A stretch of 64,000 nucleotides of DNA, taken from NCBI RefSeq assembly GCF_003390325.1, contig NZ_QUOK01000010.1, positions 1 through 64,000 on the forward strand, given 5' to 3'. The DNA comes from Rhodohalobacter sp. SW132. Lineage in GTDB: Bacteria; Bacteroidota; Rhodothermia; Balneolales; Balneolaceae. Of this stretch, positions 17,328-25,149 are shown in pieces. Made by a program: the position numbers and the translations under genes. The notes below the pieces were generated by a model, which saw only the letters and a program-made list of their open reading frames with translations, had not been told where the DNA came from and ran no database searches. Positions within the stretch are counted from its first letter, which is position 1; each line of letters begins with the position of its first letter.

Positions 17328-17365
17328 CTGCACCCTGCACCCTGCACCCTGCACCCTGCACCCTG
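17328..17365. repeat. Heptanucleotide tandem repeat (CTGCACC, 5.4 copies)
   Basis: Five perfect copies of CTGCACC plus a partial sixth copy. It lies about 170 bp upstream of the cysD start, inside a structured intergenic region. Seven-base units can change copy number by slippage. Confidence 0.85.
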
Positions 17366-17535
17366 AAAAAACACCAATTCGATATTTGAACATTATCACC
17401 ATATTTTTTTTACAAACTTTGTCAGGTACAGAATCCGGTCCTCTGTCTTCCGTCTTCCGTCTTTACAACTCGATATTTGAACAAAAACACGGTACTTTAA
17501 TAAATCTACAAACAGCACATTCAGAACCATTGATT

Positions 17536-18441
17536 ATGAAACAGTTTAAGCATTCACATCTCAAAGAGCTGGAAGATGAAGGTATTTACATCATGAGGGA
17601 GGTGGCGGCCCAGTTTGAGCGGCCGGTTCTCTTGTTTTCGGGAGGGAAAGATTCAATCGTGATGGTGCATCTTGCACAAAAAGCATTTTATCCCGGGAAG
17701 ATTCCTTTTCCGCTGATGCACGTGGATACAGGTCACAATTTTCCGGAGACGATCGAATTCCGTAATCGCCTGGTAGAGCGGCTGGACGTGGACCTGATTG
17801 TGGGAAGTGTTCAGGAATCTATTGATGAAGGAAAGGTGAAGGAGGAGACCGGTCCGGATGCCAGCCGGAATGCTCTTCAGACCGTCACGCTGCTGGATAC
17901 GCTCAAAAAACACCAGGTGGATGCGGCTCTTGGCGGCGGCCGGCGAGATGAGGAGAAAGCACGCGCCAAAGAAAGGTTTTTCTCCCACAGGGACAGCTTT
18001 GGCCAGTGGGATCCAAAAAATCAGCGGCCGGAGTTGTGGAACCTCTATAACGGCCGCAAAAATATGGGCGAAAGTTTTCGGGTGTTTCCAATCAGCAACT
18101 GGACAGAAATGGATATCTGGCAGTATATCGACAGGGAAGAGATCGAAATTCCATCGCTCTATTTTGCTCACGAGAGGAAAGTATTTAACCGGCGCGGAGT
18201 CTGGCTGGCGGATACCGATTTTGTAAACCGTATGGATGAAGAAGAGCTGGAAGAACGAACCGTCCGGTTCCGAACCATTGGCGACGCCACCTGCACGGGA
18301 GCTGTTCTTTCAACCGCATCAAATATGGAAGAAATCATCCAGGAAGTGGCATCTGCAAGACAAACCGAACGCGGCAATCGTCACGATGACAAACGAAGCG
18401 AAACGGCGATGGAGGATCGGAAGCGGCAGGGGTACTTTTAA
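17536..18441 (+). CDS. Sulfate adenylyltransferase subunit 2 (CysD)
   Basis: 301 residues, standard CysD length, starting at the ATG at 17536 (MKQFKHSHLKELEDE). The PP-loop SGGKDS in VLLFSGGKDSIVMVHLA binds ATP. HVDTGHNFPETIEFR and GGGRRDEEKARAKERFFSHR are hallmark CysD blocks, and FRTIGDATCTGA lies near the C-terminus. With CysN it forms ATP sulfurylase, making adenosine 5'-phosphosulfate from ATP and sulfate, the first step of sulfate assimilation. The upstream 50-codon extension of the frame is repeat-derived and not part of the protein. Its partner cysNC lies 538 bp downstream, displaced by the four-helix-bundle gene. Confidence 0.95.
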   Translation: MKQFKHSHLKELEDEGIYIMREVAAQFERPVLLFSGGKDSIVMVHLAQKAFYPGKIPFPLMHVDTGHNFPETIEFRNRLVERLDVDLIVGSVQESIDEGKVKEETGPDASRNALQTVTLLDTLKKHQVDAALGGGRRDEEKARAKERFFSHRDSFGQWDPKNQRPELWNLYNGRKNMGESFRVFPISNWTEMDIWQYIDREEIEIPSLYFAHERKVFNRRGVWLADTDFVNRMDEEELEERTVRFRTIGDATCTGAVLSTASNMEEIIQEVASARQTERGNRHDDKRSETAMEDRKRQGYF

Positions 18442-18444
18442 TTT

Positions 18445-18480
18445 ATGAGTTGTGAGTTTTTAGTGGTGAGTGTTTAGTTG
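18445..18480. repeat. Left arm of inverted 'word' repeat around the four-helix-bundle gene
   Basis: Degenerate repeats of GAGT/TTTAGTG words (TGAGTTGTGAGTTTTTAGTG, then GTGAGTGTTTAG) starting just after the cysD stop codon. The arm is matched in inverse orientation by 18916-18968. Confidence 0.6.
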
Positions 18481-18557
18481 TCCTTTTTAATGTGTAAGGG
18501 ATCTTGTGATAATTGATCATATAGATAGATTAAAACCTATAATTAAAATCAATTGTC

Positions 18558-18917
18558 ATGAATGATTACCAGGGTCCGGTTTACGAAAAAAGCTTTGAAT
18601 TTGCACTTGTTATTATTGAACTCTATAAGAAGTTGGTTGATCAAAAAGAGTATGTATTGTCTAAGCAACTTTTAAGATCAGGTACAAGCGTAGGTGCAAA
18701 TGTTGTAGAAGCATCCGCTGCGTACTCGAAAGCTGATTTTGCTTACAGAATGTCAGTTGCTTCCAGAGAAGCGAGAGAAGCAAATTGGTGGTTATTACTA
18801 CTAAAAAAGAGTCAGTTAGTATCAGTTGAATTAAATAATGAAATAGAATCTTGTGGTGAACTAATAAAACTACTGACATCAATCGTCAAAACATCACAGG
18901 CTTCGTTGAAGAAATAA
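18558..18917 (+). CDS. Four-helix-bundle protein (23S rRNA intervening-sequence / S23 type)
   Basis: 119 residues, the usual size of this family. Diagnostic blocks are LLRSGTSVGANVVEASAAYS and FAYRMSVASREAREANWWLL, which form the helices that assemble as a pentameric bundle in solved relatives. Family members are encoded inside 23S rRNA intervening sequences or as solitary genes; related bundles act as accessory proteins of diversity-generating retroelements. The molecular function of the solitary forms is not established. Here it splits the cysD-cysNC pair and is bracketed by inverted arms of degenerate ACTCA-type words (18445-18480 and 18916-18968), suggesting it arrived as a discrete element. 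No reverse transcriptase or rRNA is nearby. Confidence 0.9.
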   Translation: MNDYQGPVYEKSFEFALVIIELYKKLVDQKEYVLSKQLLRSGTSVGANVVEASAAYSKADFAYRMSVASREAREANWWLLLLKKSQLVSVELNNEIESCGELIKLLTSIVKTSQASLKK

Positions 18918-18968
18918 ACTAAAAACTGAGCACTTATAACTCAGCACTAAACACTGAGCACTCAGAAC
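18916..18968. repeat. Right arm of inverted 'word' repeat around the four-helix-bundle gene
   Basis: CTAAAAACTGAGCACTTATAA followed by CTCAGCACTAAACACTGAGC and ACTCAGAAC. It begins at the last base of the four-helix-bundle stop codon and ends shortly before the cysNC start. Inverse of 18445-18480. Confidence 0.6.
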
Positions 18969-18979
18969 TATAAAAAATT

Positions 18980-20968
18980 ATGAGCACAGACAACGGCAAG
19001 AAACACAACCACGAACCCGAAGATAACAAATACCTCGACATGGACCTTCTTCGCTTTACCACGGCGGGGAGTGTGGATGACGGAAAGAGTACGCTGATCG
19101 GGCGTTTACTTTATGATTCGAAATCTATTTTTGAGGATCAGATGGAGGCGATCGAGAAAACGAGCAAGAGCAGCGGGGAGGAGGAGGTGAACCTGGCGCT
19201 TTTGACGGATGGCCTGAAAGCCGAGCGGGAGCAAAAGATTACGATTGATGTTGCCTACCGATATTTTGCAACGCCCAAGCGGAAGTTTATAATCGCCGAT
19301 ACGCCGGGGCACACGCAATACACCCGGAATATGGTAACCGGAGCATCTACGGCAGAACTGGCTATTGTTTTGATTGATGCCTCCAAAGGAGTTCTCACTC
19401 AGTCGAGACGCCACGCGTTTATCTCCTCTCTGCTGCAGATTCCGCACCTTGTTGTGGCGGTAAACAAGATGGACCTGGTAAACTACAGTGAAGATCGCTT
19501 TAACGAAATTGTGAGCGATTTCCGTGATTTTGCTAAAAAACTGGAGGTAGATAACATCACCTATATTCCCATTTCGGCACTGAAAGGGGATAATGTGGTG
19601 AGCAAGACGCGGACGAAAGGGGGCGATGAGTCCAATCACATGCCATGGTATAACGGCCCGACGCTGCTTCACCATCTCGAAACAGTAAAAGTAGATGCGT
19701 CGCATAATGTGATTGATTTCCGCTTTCCGGTGCAGTATGTGATTCGGCCGAATCAAAATTTCCGTGGATTTTCGGGAGCAATAGCATCAGGAAGAATTAA
19801 GCCGGGAGATGAGATTACCGCGCTTCCATCAAAAATATCAAGCCGCGTGAAAGAGATTGTCACCAAAGATGGAAATCTTGAGGAGGCACTGCCAGGAGAT
19901 TCTGTTGTGCTGACAATTGAGGATGAGATTGATATCTCCCGGGGTGATATGATCGTGAGAAAGAATAATGTACCCAAGTTGACGAACACGTTTGAGGCGT
20001 ATCTCTGCTGGATGAGTGACGAGCAGATGGAGACCGGCAAGCAGTACCTGATCATGCACACCACCAAGACGACCCCGGTTTATATCGATAAACTGGTATA
20101 CAAAATGAATGTGGACAGCCTTAGCCGTGAAGATGCTGATCATCTTAAACTGAATGAAATTGGCCGCGCGAAATTTACGACGGCACAGCCTCTTTTTATT
20201 GATGCGTACCAGGTGAACCAGCGAACCGGGAGTTTTATCATTGTGGATCCCGCCACGAATGTAACTCTGGGTGCAGGTATGATTCGTGCAGTCTCAACAG
20301 AATCCAATGGACGGGGTGAAATAACCGACGACGGCAGACAGAAGGCCGGTGGACCTTCGGCCGACAGTCCTCCGACCTCCGTCTCCCCGAACGTCGTTTG
20401 GGAGCCGTGGAACATTCCTCGCGAAGAACGTGAGAAACGGAACGGACATAAAGCAGCAGTGATCTGGCTGACCGGGATTTCGGGTGCAGGGAAAAGCACG
20501 ATCGCCAAAACCCTGGAGAAAAAACTCTGGGAGGATGGGAAACAAACCGTGCTGCTGGATGGCGACCAGGTGCGCCACGGACTGAATGGGGATCTCGGTT
20601 TTAGTCCGGAAGATCGTACGGAAAATATCCGGCGGGTGGGCGAAGCAGCCCGGCTTTTCTTTGAACATGGAAACATTGTTTTATGCACATTTGTGTCGCC
20701 GTATGCGAAAGACAGGAAAAAAGTCCGGTCACTGTTTGGTGAAGAACGGTTTGCTGAAGTGCATATTCACTGTGACCCCAAAACTGCACAGCAACGTGAT
20801 CCGAAAGGACTCTACCAGAAAGCAAAAGAGGGTGAAATCAAAGGACTGACAGGGTATGATGCCGGTTATGAAACTTCAGATGATTGTAAGCTGACCGTGA
20901 ATACCGATGAAACTAATGTTGAAGATGCCGTGAAGGAGATCCGTAAATTGCTGAAAGAGATGATCTGA
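18980..20968 (+). CDS. Bifunctional sulfate adenylyltransferase subunit 1 / APS kinase (CysNC)
   Basis: 662 residues, a natural fusion. Residues ~20-450 are CysN, an EF-Tu-like GTPase: P-loop GSVDDGKST at 30-38, ADTPGHTQYTRNM, and NKMD, followed by two beta-barrel domains. A low-complexity linker (~455-480) leads to CysC with P-loop GISGAGKST at 499-507 and LDGDQVRHGLNGDLGFS. Together with CysD it couples GTP hydrolysis to APS formation, then phosphorylates APS to PAPS. Fusion of these activities is common. No stop or frameshift is seen. The start ATG follows closely after the right arm of the word repeat and has no strong Shine-Dalgarno, so expression may rely on a promoter inside the inserted segment. 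Confidence 0.95.
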   Translation: MSTDNGKKHNHEPEDNKYLDMDLLRFTTAGSVDDGKSTLIGRLLYDSKSIFEDQMEAIEKTSKSSGEEEVNLALLTDGLKAEREQKITIDVAYRYFATPKRKFIIADTPGHTQYTRNMVTGASTAELAIVLIDASKGVLTQSRRHAFISSLLQIPHLVVAVNKMDLVNYSEDRFNEIVSDFRDFAKKLEVDNITYIPISALKGDNVVSKTRTKGGDESNHMPWYNGPTLLHHLETVKVDASHNVIDFRFPVQYVIRPNQNFRGFSGAIASGRIKPGDEITALPSKISSRVKEIVTKDGNLEEALPGDSVVLTIEDEIDISRGDMIVRKNNVPKLTNTFEAYLCWMSDEQMETGKQYLIMHTTKTTPVYIDKLVYKMNVDSLSREDADHLKLNEIGRAKFTTAQPLFIDAYQVNQRTGSFIIVDPATNVTLGAGMIRAVSTESNGRGEITDDGRQKAGGPSADSPPTSVSPNVVWEPWNIPREEREKRNGHKAAVIWLTGISGAGKSTIAKTLEKKLWEDGKQTVLLDGDQVRHGLNGDLGFSPEDRTENIRRVGEAARLFFEHGNIVLCTFVSPYAKDRKKVRSLFGEERFAEVHIHCDPKTAQQRDPKGLYQKAKEGEIKGLTGYDAGYETSDDCKLTVNTDETNVEDAVKEIRKLLKEMI

Positions 20969-21054
20969 TTTAGTCAGCCAGGTGAACATTAAAAAGAGAT
21001 AATTCACCTAAAAGTGCTCAAATCAGTACATTTACATTAAATAAGCAATTGTAT

Positions 21055-22101
21055 ATGAAACCATTACAAACACATACTAAGTTGAAGCCAACCGGAAATA
21101 AGTTTTCAAGAGTGTTCTATCTTGGATACTACCTTAAAGAGCTGGACCGTATCAAGTTTCAGAAATTTCTTGAATTTACATCTGAAAAAACCGGAAAAGG
21201 GAAAACTGAATTATTATCTGACATTCTATCCTCCGTTTTTAAGTACAATATTTCGATCCTGGAATATTTTCAGTTTCATTTTTATGATTTATCCGACAAA
21301 GAGCGCAGGGAGTGGGCAGGTACCGGCCATATGTATGAGTATCAGCTGAGGATGAATCCAAAAGAGAAACGGAAGATTCTGGATGATAAAACGCTCTTTT
21401 ACAGAAACTTTGGGGAATTTTTTGTCCATGCGGTAGCTGATCAAAAAGATTTGGTAGTGAAACCTGAACTTGCAGAAAAGATTCTGTCGAATCCTTCCGG
21501 AAAGATTGTTTTTAAAGCTGCTGCAGGAAAGTGCGGAGCTGAGGTCGAGATTCGAAAAACATCAGAATTTAATCCGAAAAGCCTGGTCGAATTCATGCAA
21601 GATCATGACTATGACTTAGTTGAAGAATTTATTATTCAACATTCTGAAATTAATAGAATGTCCCCCTCAGCGGTGAATACAATCCGAATGATTACCGAAC
21701 TCAATGAAGAGGGTGAAGTTGAACTATTGGGTTGCCGTTTCAGAATATCCGTTGATTCGCACGTCGATAACATGGCTGCAGGGAATCTTGCTGCAACGAT
21801 TGATGAAAAAACCGGCCGGGTAACCGGTAAGGCTGTATATAGTGATATTACAAAGCCAGACGTTGAGTATCATCCCGTTACCAATGTCAGAATTACAGGT
21901 TTTCAAATTCCATATTGGGATGAGATTGTTGAAATGGTTAAAAGGGCAGCCAAAAAACACCCTCAAAACCGTTCTATCGGGTGGGATGTAGTACTTACAG
22001 AAAAAGGTCCGGGTCTCATTGAAGGCAATCACGACTGGTGTAAACTGTTATGGCAGCTTCCTGAGAAAAAAGGGATGAAGTCGAAATTAAAACTCGTTTA
22101 A
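21055..22101 (+). CDS. Sugar-transfer-associated ATP-grasp protein
   Basis: 348 residues from the ATG at 21055; a TTG two codons upstream is a less likely start. The sequence matches the pattern of the ATP-grasp family found beside sugar transferases: GKIVFKAAAGKCGAEVEI in the first ATP-grasp strand region, a VEEFIIQHSEIN switch segment, MSPSAVNTIRMIT, and a C-terminal GWDVVLTEKGPGLIEGNHDWC where acidic and asparagine residues would hold Mg-ATP. ATP-grasp enzymes ligate a carboxylate to an amine or thiol; here ligation of an amino acid or related group to a glycan precursor is plausible. It lies 10 bp upstream of the initiating sugar transferase, supporting a joint role. Confidence 0.82.
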   Translation: MKPLQTHTKLKPTGNKFSRVFYLGYYLKELDRIKFQKFLEFTSEKTGKGKTELLSDILSSVFKYNISILEYFQFHFYDLSDKERREWAGTGHMYEYQLRMNPKEKRKILDDKTLFYRNFGEFFVHAVADQKDLVVKPELAEKILSNPSGKIVFKAAAGKCGAEVEIRKTSEFNPKSLVEFMQDHDYDLVEEFIIQHSEINRMSPSAVNTIRMITELNEEGEVELLGCRFRISVDSHVDNMAAGNLAATIDEKTGRVTGKAVYSDITKPDVEYHPVTNVRITGFQIPYWDEIVEMVKRAAKKHPQNRSIGWDVVLTEKGPGLIEGNHDWCKLLWQLPEKKGMKSKLKLV

Positions 22102-22111
22102 TTCGGATTAC

Positions 22112-22717
22112 ATGTACTCCGGTTTTCTAAAAAGAATTTTCGATTTCTTCGTTGCATTATTGGTTCTGCTACTCATTTCTCCCATTTTTATAATCGTTGC
22201 AATACTTCTTTTCTTTCAAAACAGGGGCAGCGTTTTTTTCTTACAGGAACGGCCGGGTTACCGCGAACAGCCTTTCCGGATCATTAAGTTTAAAACCATG
22301 ACGGATGAAAAGGACGATGAAGGAAACCTGCTTCCCGATGTAGACCGCATTACCGGACTGGGCCAATTTATCCGAAAATATTCGCTTGATGAACTTCCCC
22401 AGCTCATTAATGTTCTGAAGGGAGATATGAGCCTGATTGGTCCCCGGCCGTTACTGTTTAAATATATACCACTCTATTCTGATGAACAGCGCAGAAGGCA
22501 TGAAGTACGCCCGGGAATTACGGGATGGGCCCAGGTAAATGGAAGAAATTCGATCAGCTGGAGTAAAAAATTTAAGCTGGATGTCTATTATGTGGATAAT
22601 GTATCGCTGAGTCTTGATTTCAAAATTTTCTGGCTCACGATTCTTAAAGTCGTCAAAAGAGAGGGGGTTAACCAGTCGGAAGCTCGCCCGATGCAGCCGT
22701 TTGATGGATCGAACTAA
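22112..22717 (+). CDS. Initiating undecaprenyl-phosphate sugar transferase (PglC/WbaP catalytic-type)
   Basis: 201 residues, the size of the short monotopic phosphoglycosyltransferases. One N-terminal hydrophobic helix (residues ~10-34) is followed by the catalytic core: FFLQERPGYREQPFRIIKFKTM, LDELPQLINVLKGDMSLIGPRP (the D-E-L-P-Q and S-L-I-G-P-R-P blocks) and PGITGWAQVNGR. It transfers a sugar phosphate from a UDP-sugar to undecaprenyl phosphate, starting the lipid-linked repeat unit at the inner face of the membrane. The aminotransferase and 4,6-dehydratase downstream are compatible with a diamino-sugar such as diNAcBac as first sugar, but this is inference. Confidence 0.93.
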   Translation: MYSGFLKRIFDFFVALLVLLLISPIFIIVAILLFFQNRGSVFFLQERPGYREQPFRIIKFKTMTDEKDDEGNLLPDVDRITGLGQFIRKYSLDELPQLINVLKGDMSLIGPRPLLFKYIPLYSDEQRRRHEVRPGITGWAQVNGRNSISWSKKFKLDVYYVDNVSLSLDFKIFWLTILKVVKREGVNQSEARPMQPFDGSN

Positions 22718-22929
22718 CATAGAGTTCTAAATCATTCTTAATGAAAGACGATTGCTAACTCAACTTCCGCAACATTTCAAAATCTACTTTAAACCTCTTT
22801 AAACTACGCTCTGTAGTGCTGCATTTATTATTTTTATAGCAGGATAAGCTTTATGCTCAGTCTGTCATTCCAGCCCGTCTTTGGGTGTTATTTTCGGTCC
22901 CTTTGAATTCAATCTGAATTCAATAAATT

Positions 22930-23280
22930 ACATTGGGGTAAAAATGGGTTTGCCGCCTTGCAGGGGTACGGATATATCGCACCTACGGCGCTCCAATTTT
23001 TCCTGCTCGCTCAATAACCCAAGGCCACCGCTGCGCAGTGACTTTGGGCTACGGACATGACGCACCTAAGGTGCTCAGTTTATGCACTTTAACACAGATT
23101 TATTTACACATAATTTTTAGGCTACATATCTGTCACTTTCAGTATTATTTTTGAGGTTTAGATAATTCGATTTAATCAAGGGCATTCACCTTTTTATGAT
23201 TACAAGCCAGCCCCGTTTAGGGGCGTCATGTCCGTGGGGTATAAGGATGCCCCATCAAAAAGAAGCGCCGTAGGTGCGAT
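22930..23280 (-). repeat. Dispersed, rearranged copy of the IS200-like element (E6)
   Basis: In reverse orientation: the left-half hairpins (GCACCTACGGCGC, a degraded CCCAAGGCC..GGGCT stem, GCACCTAAGGTGC), then a type-B-like spacer (TTTATGCACTTTAACACAG to CGATTTAATCAAGGGCATTC), then right-half sequence (AGCCCCGTTTAGGGGC and a truncated GTGGGGTATAAGGATGCCCC). At 23263-23310 a forward-oriented left-half piece (AGCGCCGTAGGTGCGATAT, CAAGGCGACCA) begins, so at least two insertions or rearrangements are superimposed. Confidence 0.65.
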
Positions 23281-23358
23281 ATATCCGCGCCTCTGCAAGG
23301 CGACCACTCATTCATCGGGCACAATCCTTTTACGATAATCTTTGATCTCTTGAGAGGC

Positions 23359-23412
23359 ATTGAATACGACTCAGTCCATCTGTTTGAATTTTATGACTGA
23401 GATTGAATTCAG
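23359..23412 (+). pseudogene. Remnant of the IS200-like transposase 3' end
   Basis: 54 bases match 3141-3194 with about two mismatches, covering the last codons (I-E-Y-D-S-D-Y-L-F-E-F-Y-D region), the TGA stop and the following GATTGAATTCAG. The rest of the gene is absent, so a complete element once occupied this site or recombined through it. Confidence 0.8.
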
Positions 23413-23821
23413 AATCTGAAGGATAACGCCCTTTTTGAACTGATTTTAGTGTTATCCAATAAATAAAAATCGAATTCAGGTTTGAAGTAAGTATCGATTT
23501 ATAATCTTGAAGACAGAAAAACACGAAGGATTTACGCAGTGCTTTAGGTAATTTATTCTCCTGAAAGAATATTTGTATTACCAGTCACTATAGAAAAAAG
23601 AATCCAGTTTGTAAGAATGACTGGAACCTGCAGGAAAGTTTTTGGGTGAAAAATTCCGGTGCGTTTTATGAAGACTTCTGGTCATGCGGCATCTCCCACT
23701 TCTGGTTCGAAATTTTTAACTCCGCCGGTGATGAACTGTTTTATGCGAAGACGTGAGATCACGGAACAGGGTCCGCGATTACTTGTAAAAAGAGTACGCA
23801 CCTGTTGTACCTTCTGGTGGT

Positions 23822-23843
23822 TTCGGTTCAGCGAACCGAGCCA
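23822..23843. repeat. Triloop hairpin CGGTTC-AGC-GAACCG
   Basis: A perfect 6-bp stem with an AGC triloop followed by AGCC. A close relative with triloop GCC and stem CCCGGTTC/GAACCGGG is at 50012-50030. Confidence 0.5.
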
Positions 23844-24001
23844 CGAATGAACATCTGTGGTATCAAAAAAAATGCCTCAGCATGAAGTAGATCTGCGGCC
23901 AGCTGATATATCAAACTGAGTTAAAAAATACTCACAAGCGATAACAGGAAATTGGTGATGGTATTTAATATTATTGGTCTTCTAAATAAAAAAGACAAAT
24001 C

Positions 24002-25066
24002 ATGAAAAATATATTAGTCACTGGTGTTGGCGGCCCGACTCCGAGATCATTTGTGCGTGCCGTAAAAAAGTTTGGCGGAGATGAAGCGAGTAAGTATCGT
24101 TTTATTGGTGTGGACTGTAATTCGTTAGCCTATGGCCTATACGATAACTCCCTGTTTGCAACCAGTTATGTGGTGCCAAGGGCAGATGATGATCGTTACT
24201 GGAATAAAATCAATGAGATCATTGATCAGGAAAAGATAGAAGCAGCAATTGTTCTTCCTGAGGTTGAGGTTCTTGAATGGGCGAAATCTTCGGAAAAAAT
24301 AAAAAGTGAAATTAAAGTTCACCTCCCTGATTATACCCTTGCCAATACATTAGTGAATAAACATCGCTTGCATGAGATACTGGGAGAAACATCATGGGTG
24401 CCAAAGTTCAGAAAAGTAGATCCCGGACAGTATAATTTTAAAAAACTGTCAGATGAAGTGGGGGATGAATTTTGGATCCGAAGTACAGAAGGTTCAAGCG
24501 GACTCGGTTCGCTGAAAATTGAATCCGAATCTTCCCTTGCCCAGTGGATTTCCATTAATGGAGGTGTGAAGGAGTTTATCGCAACAGAATACCTGCCCGG
24601 GCGGAATATGGCGTGCAAGATGCTCTATTTTGATGGGAAACTGGCCAGAACTGCATGCGCAGAGCGGGTCAACTACATTATGGCTAAGGTAGCCCCCTCC
24701 GGAATTACCGGTAATACCTCTTTTGGCCGACTGATCAATGAGCCCGGGCTTGTAGAAATATCTGAACAGACTCTGGATTATATCTCAAAAGAGGCAGGCA
24801 GTGAGCTGAACGGCATTTTTACGGTAGATTTTAAGGAAGATACGAATGGTGTTCCAAAAATTACGGAGATCAATATCCGGCACGTGGCGTTTACGTCATC
24901 TTTTGCAGCTGGCGGCGCAAACCTTCCGATGGATACGTTAACGTACCTGTTTTCCGGATCGTTAACTCCTGAACGTGTTGACTACACATACGAAAAGGGG
25001 CTGATATTTTTGAGAGATGTGGATTCTCTTCCGCTGGTTATGAATGAAAATGATCTGCTCGGGTAA
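24002..25066 (+). CDS. ATP-grasp enzyme (CarB-like)
   Basis: 354 residues. The N-terminal preATP-grasp domain begins NILVTGVGGPTPRSFVRA with a Rossmann-like glycine loop. The central region has EFWIRSTEGSSGLGS (nucleotide-binding glycine loop), KEFIATEYLPGRNMACKML and, near the end, VPKITEINIRHVAF, where E and N would coordinate magnesium and ATP. Family members in glycan loci resemble the carbamoyl-phosphate-synthase large chain and perform carboxylate-amine ligations. Together with the ATP-grasp gene at 21055, it suggests the glycan carries amino-acid or amide substituents. A well-formed ORF with no truncation; the substrate is unknown. Confidence 0.82.
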   Translation: MKNILVTGVGGPTPRSFVRAVKKFGGDEASKYRFIGVDCNSLAYGLYDNSLFATSYVVPRADDDRYWNKINEIIDQEKIEAAIVLPEVEVLEWAKSSEKIKSEIKVHLPDYTLANTLVNKHRLHEILGETSWVPKFRKVDPGQYNFKKLSDEVGDEFWIRSTEGSSGLGSLKIESESSLAQWISINGGVKEFIATEYLPGRNMACKMLYFDGKLARTACAERVNYIMAKVAPSGITGNTSFGRLINEPGLVEISEQTLDYISKEAGSELNGIFTVDFKEDTNGVPKITEINIRHVAFTSSFAAGGANLPMDTLTYLFSGSLTPERVDYTYEKGLIFLRDVDSLPLVMNENDLLG

Positions 25067-25149
25067 TAATATAAAATTGACCGGTTTTGGATGTTCTACT
25101 CATGTACAGATTTAAACCGGCAGTTATCTATATCAATTTTTAGGCAATT

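Larger units (their letters stand above)
17149..17535. other. Structured cysQ-cysD intergenic region
   Basis: 387 bp without a gene. It contains the two triloop hairpin pairs, the CTGCACC heptamer array, a word-type half-arm at 17435-17466 (CCTCTGTCTTCCGTCTTCCG) opposed to GGGGACTGAAGACCG at 17217-17231, and a direct repeat TCGATATTTGAACA at about 17378 and 17469. An open frame from 17386 runs into cysD but is composed of repeat sequence. Confidence 0.55.
22718..24001. other. 1.3-kb intergenic region with decayed mobile DNA
   Basis: No supported gene. It contains a reversed, rearranged copy of the IS200-like element (22930-23280), a forward fragment of its left half and a 54-bp transposase remnant (23359-23412), a recurrent motif at 23425-23484, and a triloop hairpin at 23822-23843. 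A 63-codon frame at 23659-23850 shows no family likeness and no initiation signal. Confidence 0.5.

Noticed and set aside
17386-17535. 50-residue N-terminal extension of CysD
   Set aside because: Repeat-derived sequence; CysD proteins start near M-K-Q-F-x-H-L, which is at 17536.
18558-18917. Diversity-generating retroelement based on the four-helix-bundle gene
   Set aside because: No reverse transcriptase, template repeat or variable repeat is seen nearby; the protein resembles the intervening-sequence type.
23659-23850. 63-codon frame as a remnant glycan-locus gene
   Set aside because: No family likeness in any frame and no initiation signal; it is surrounded by decayed repeats.
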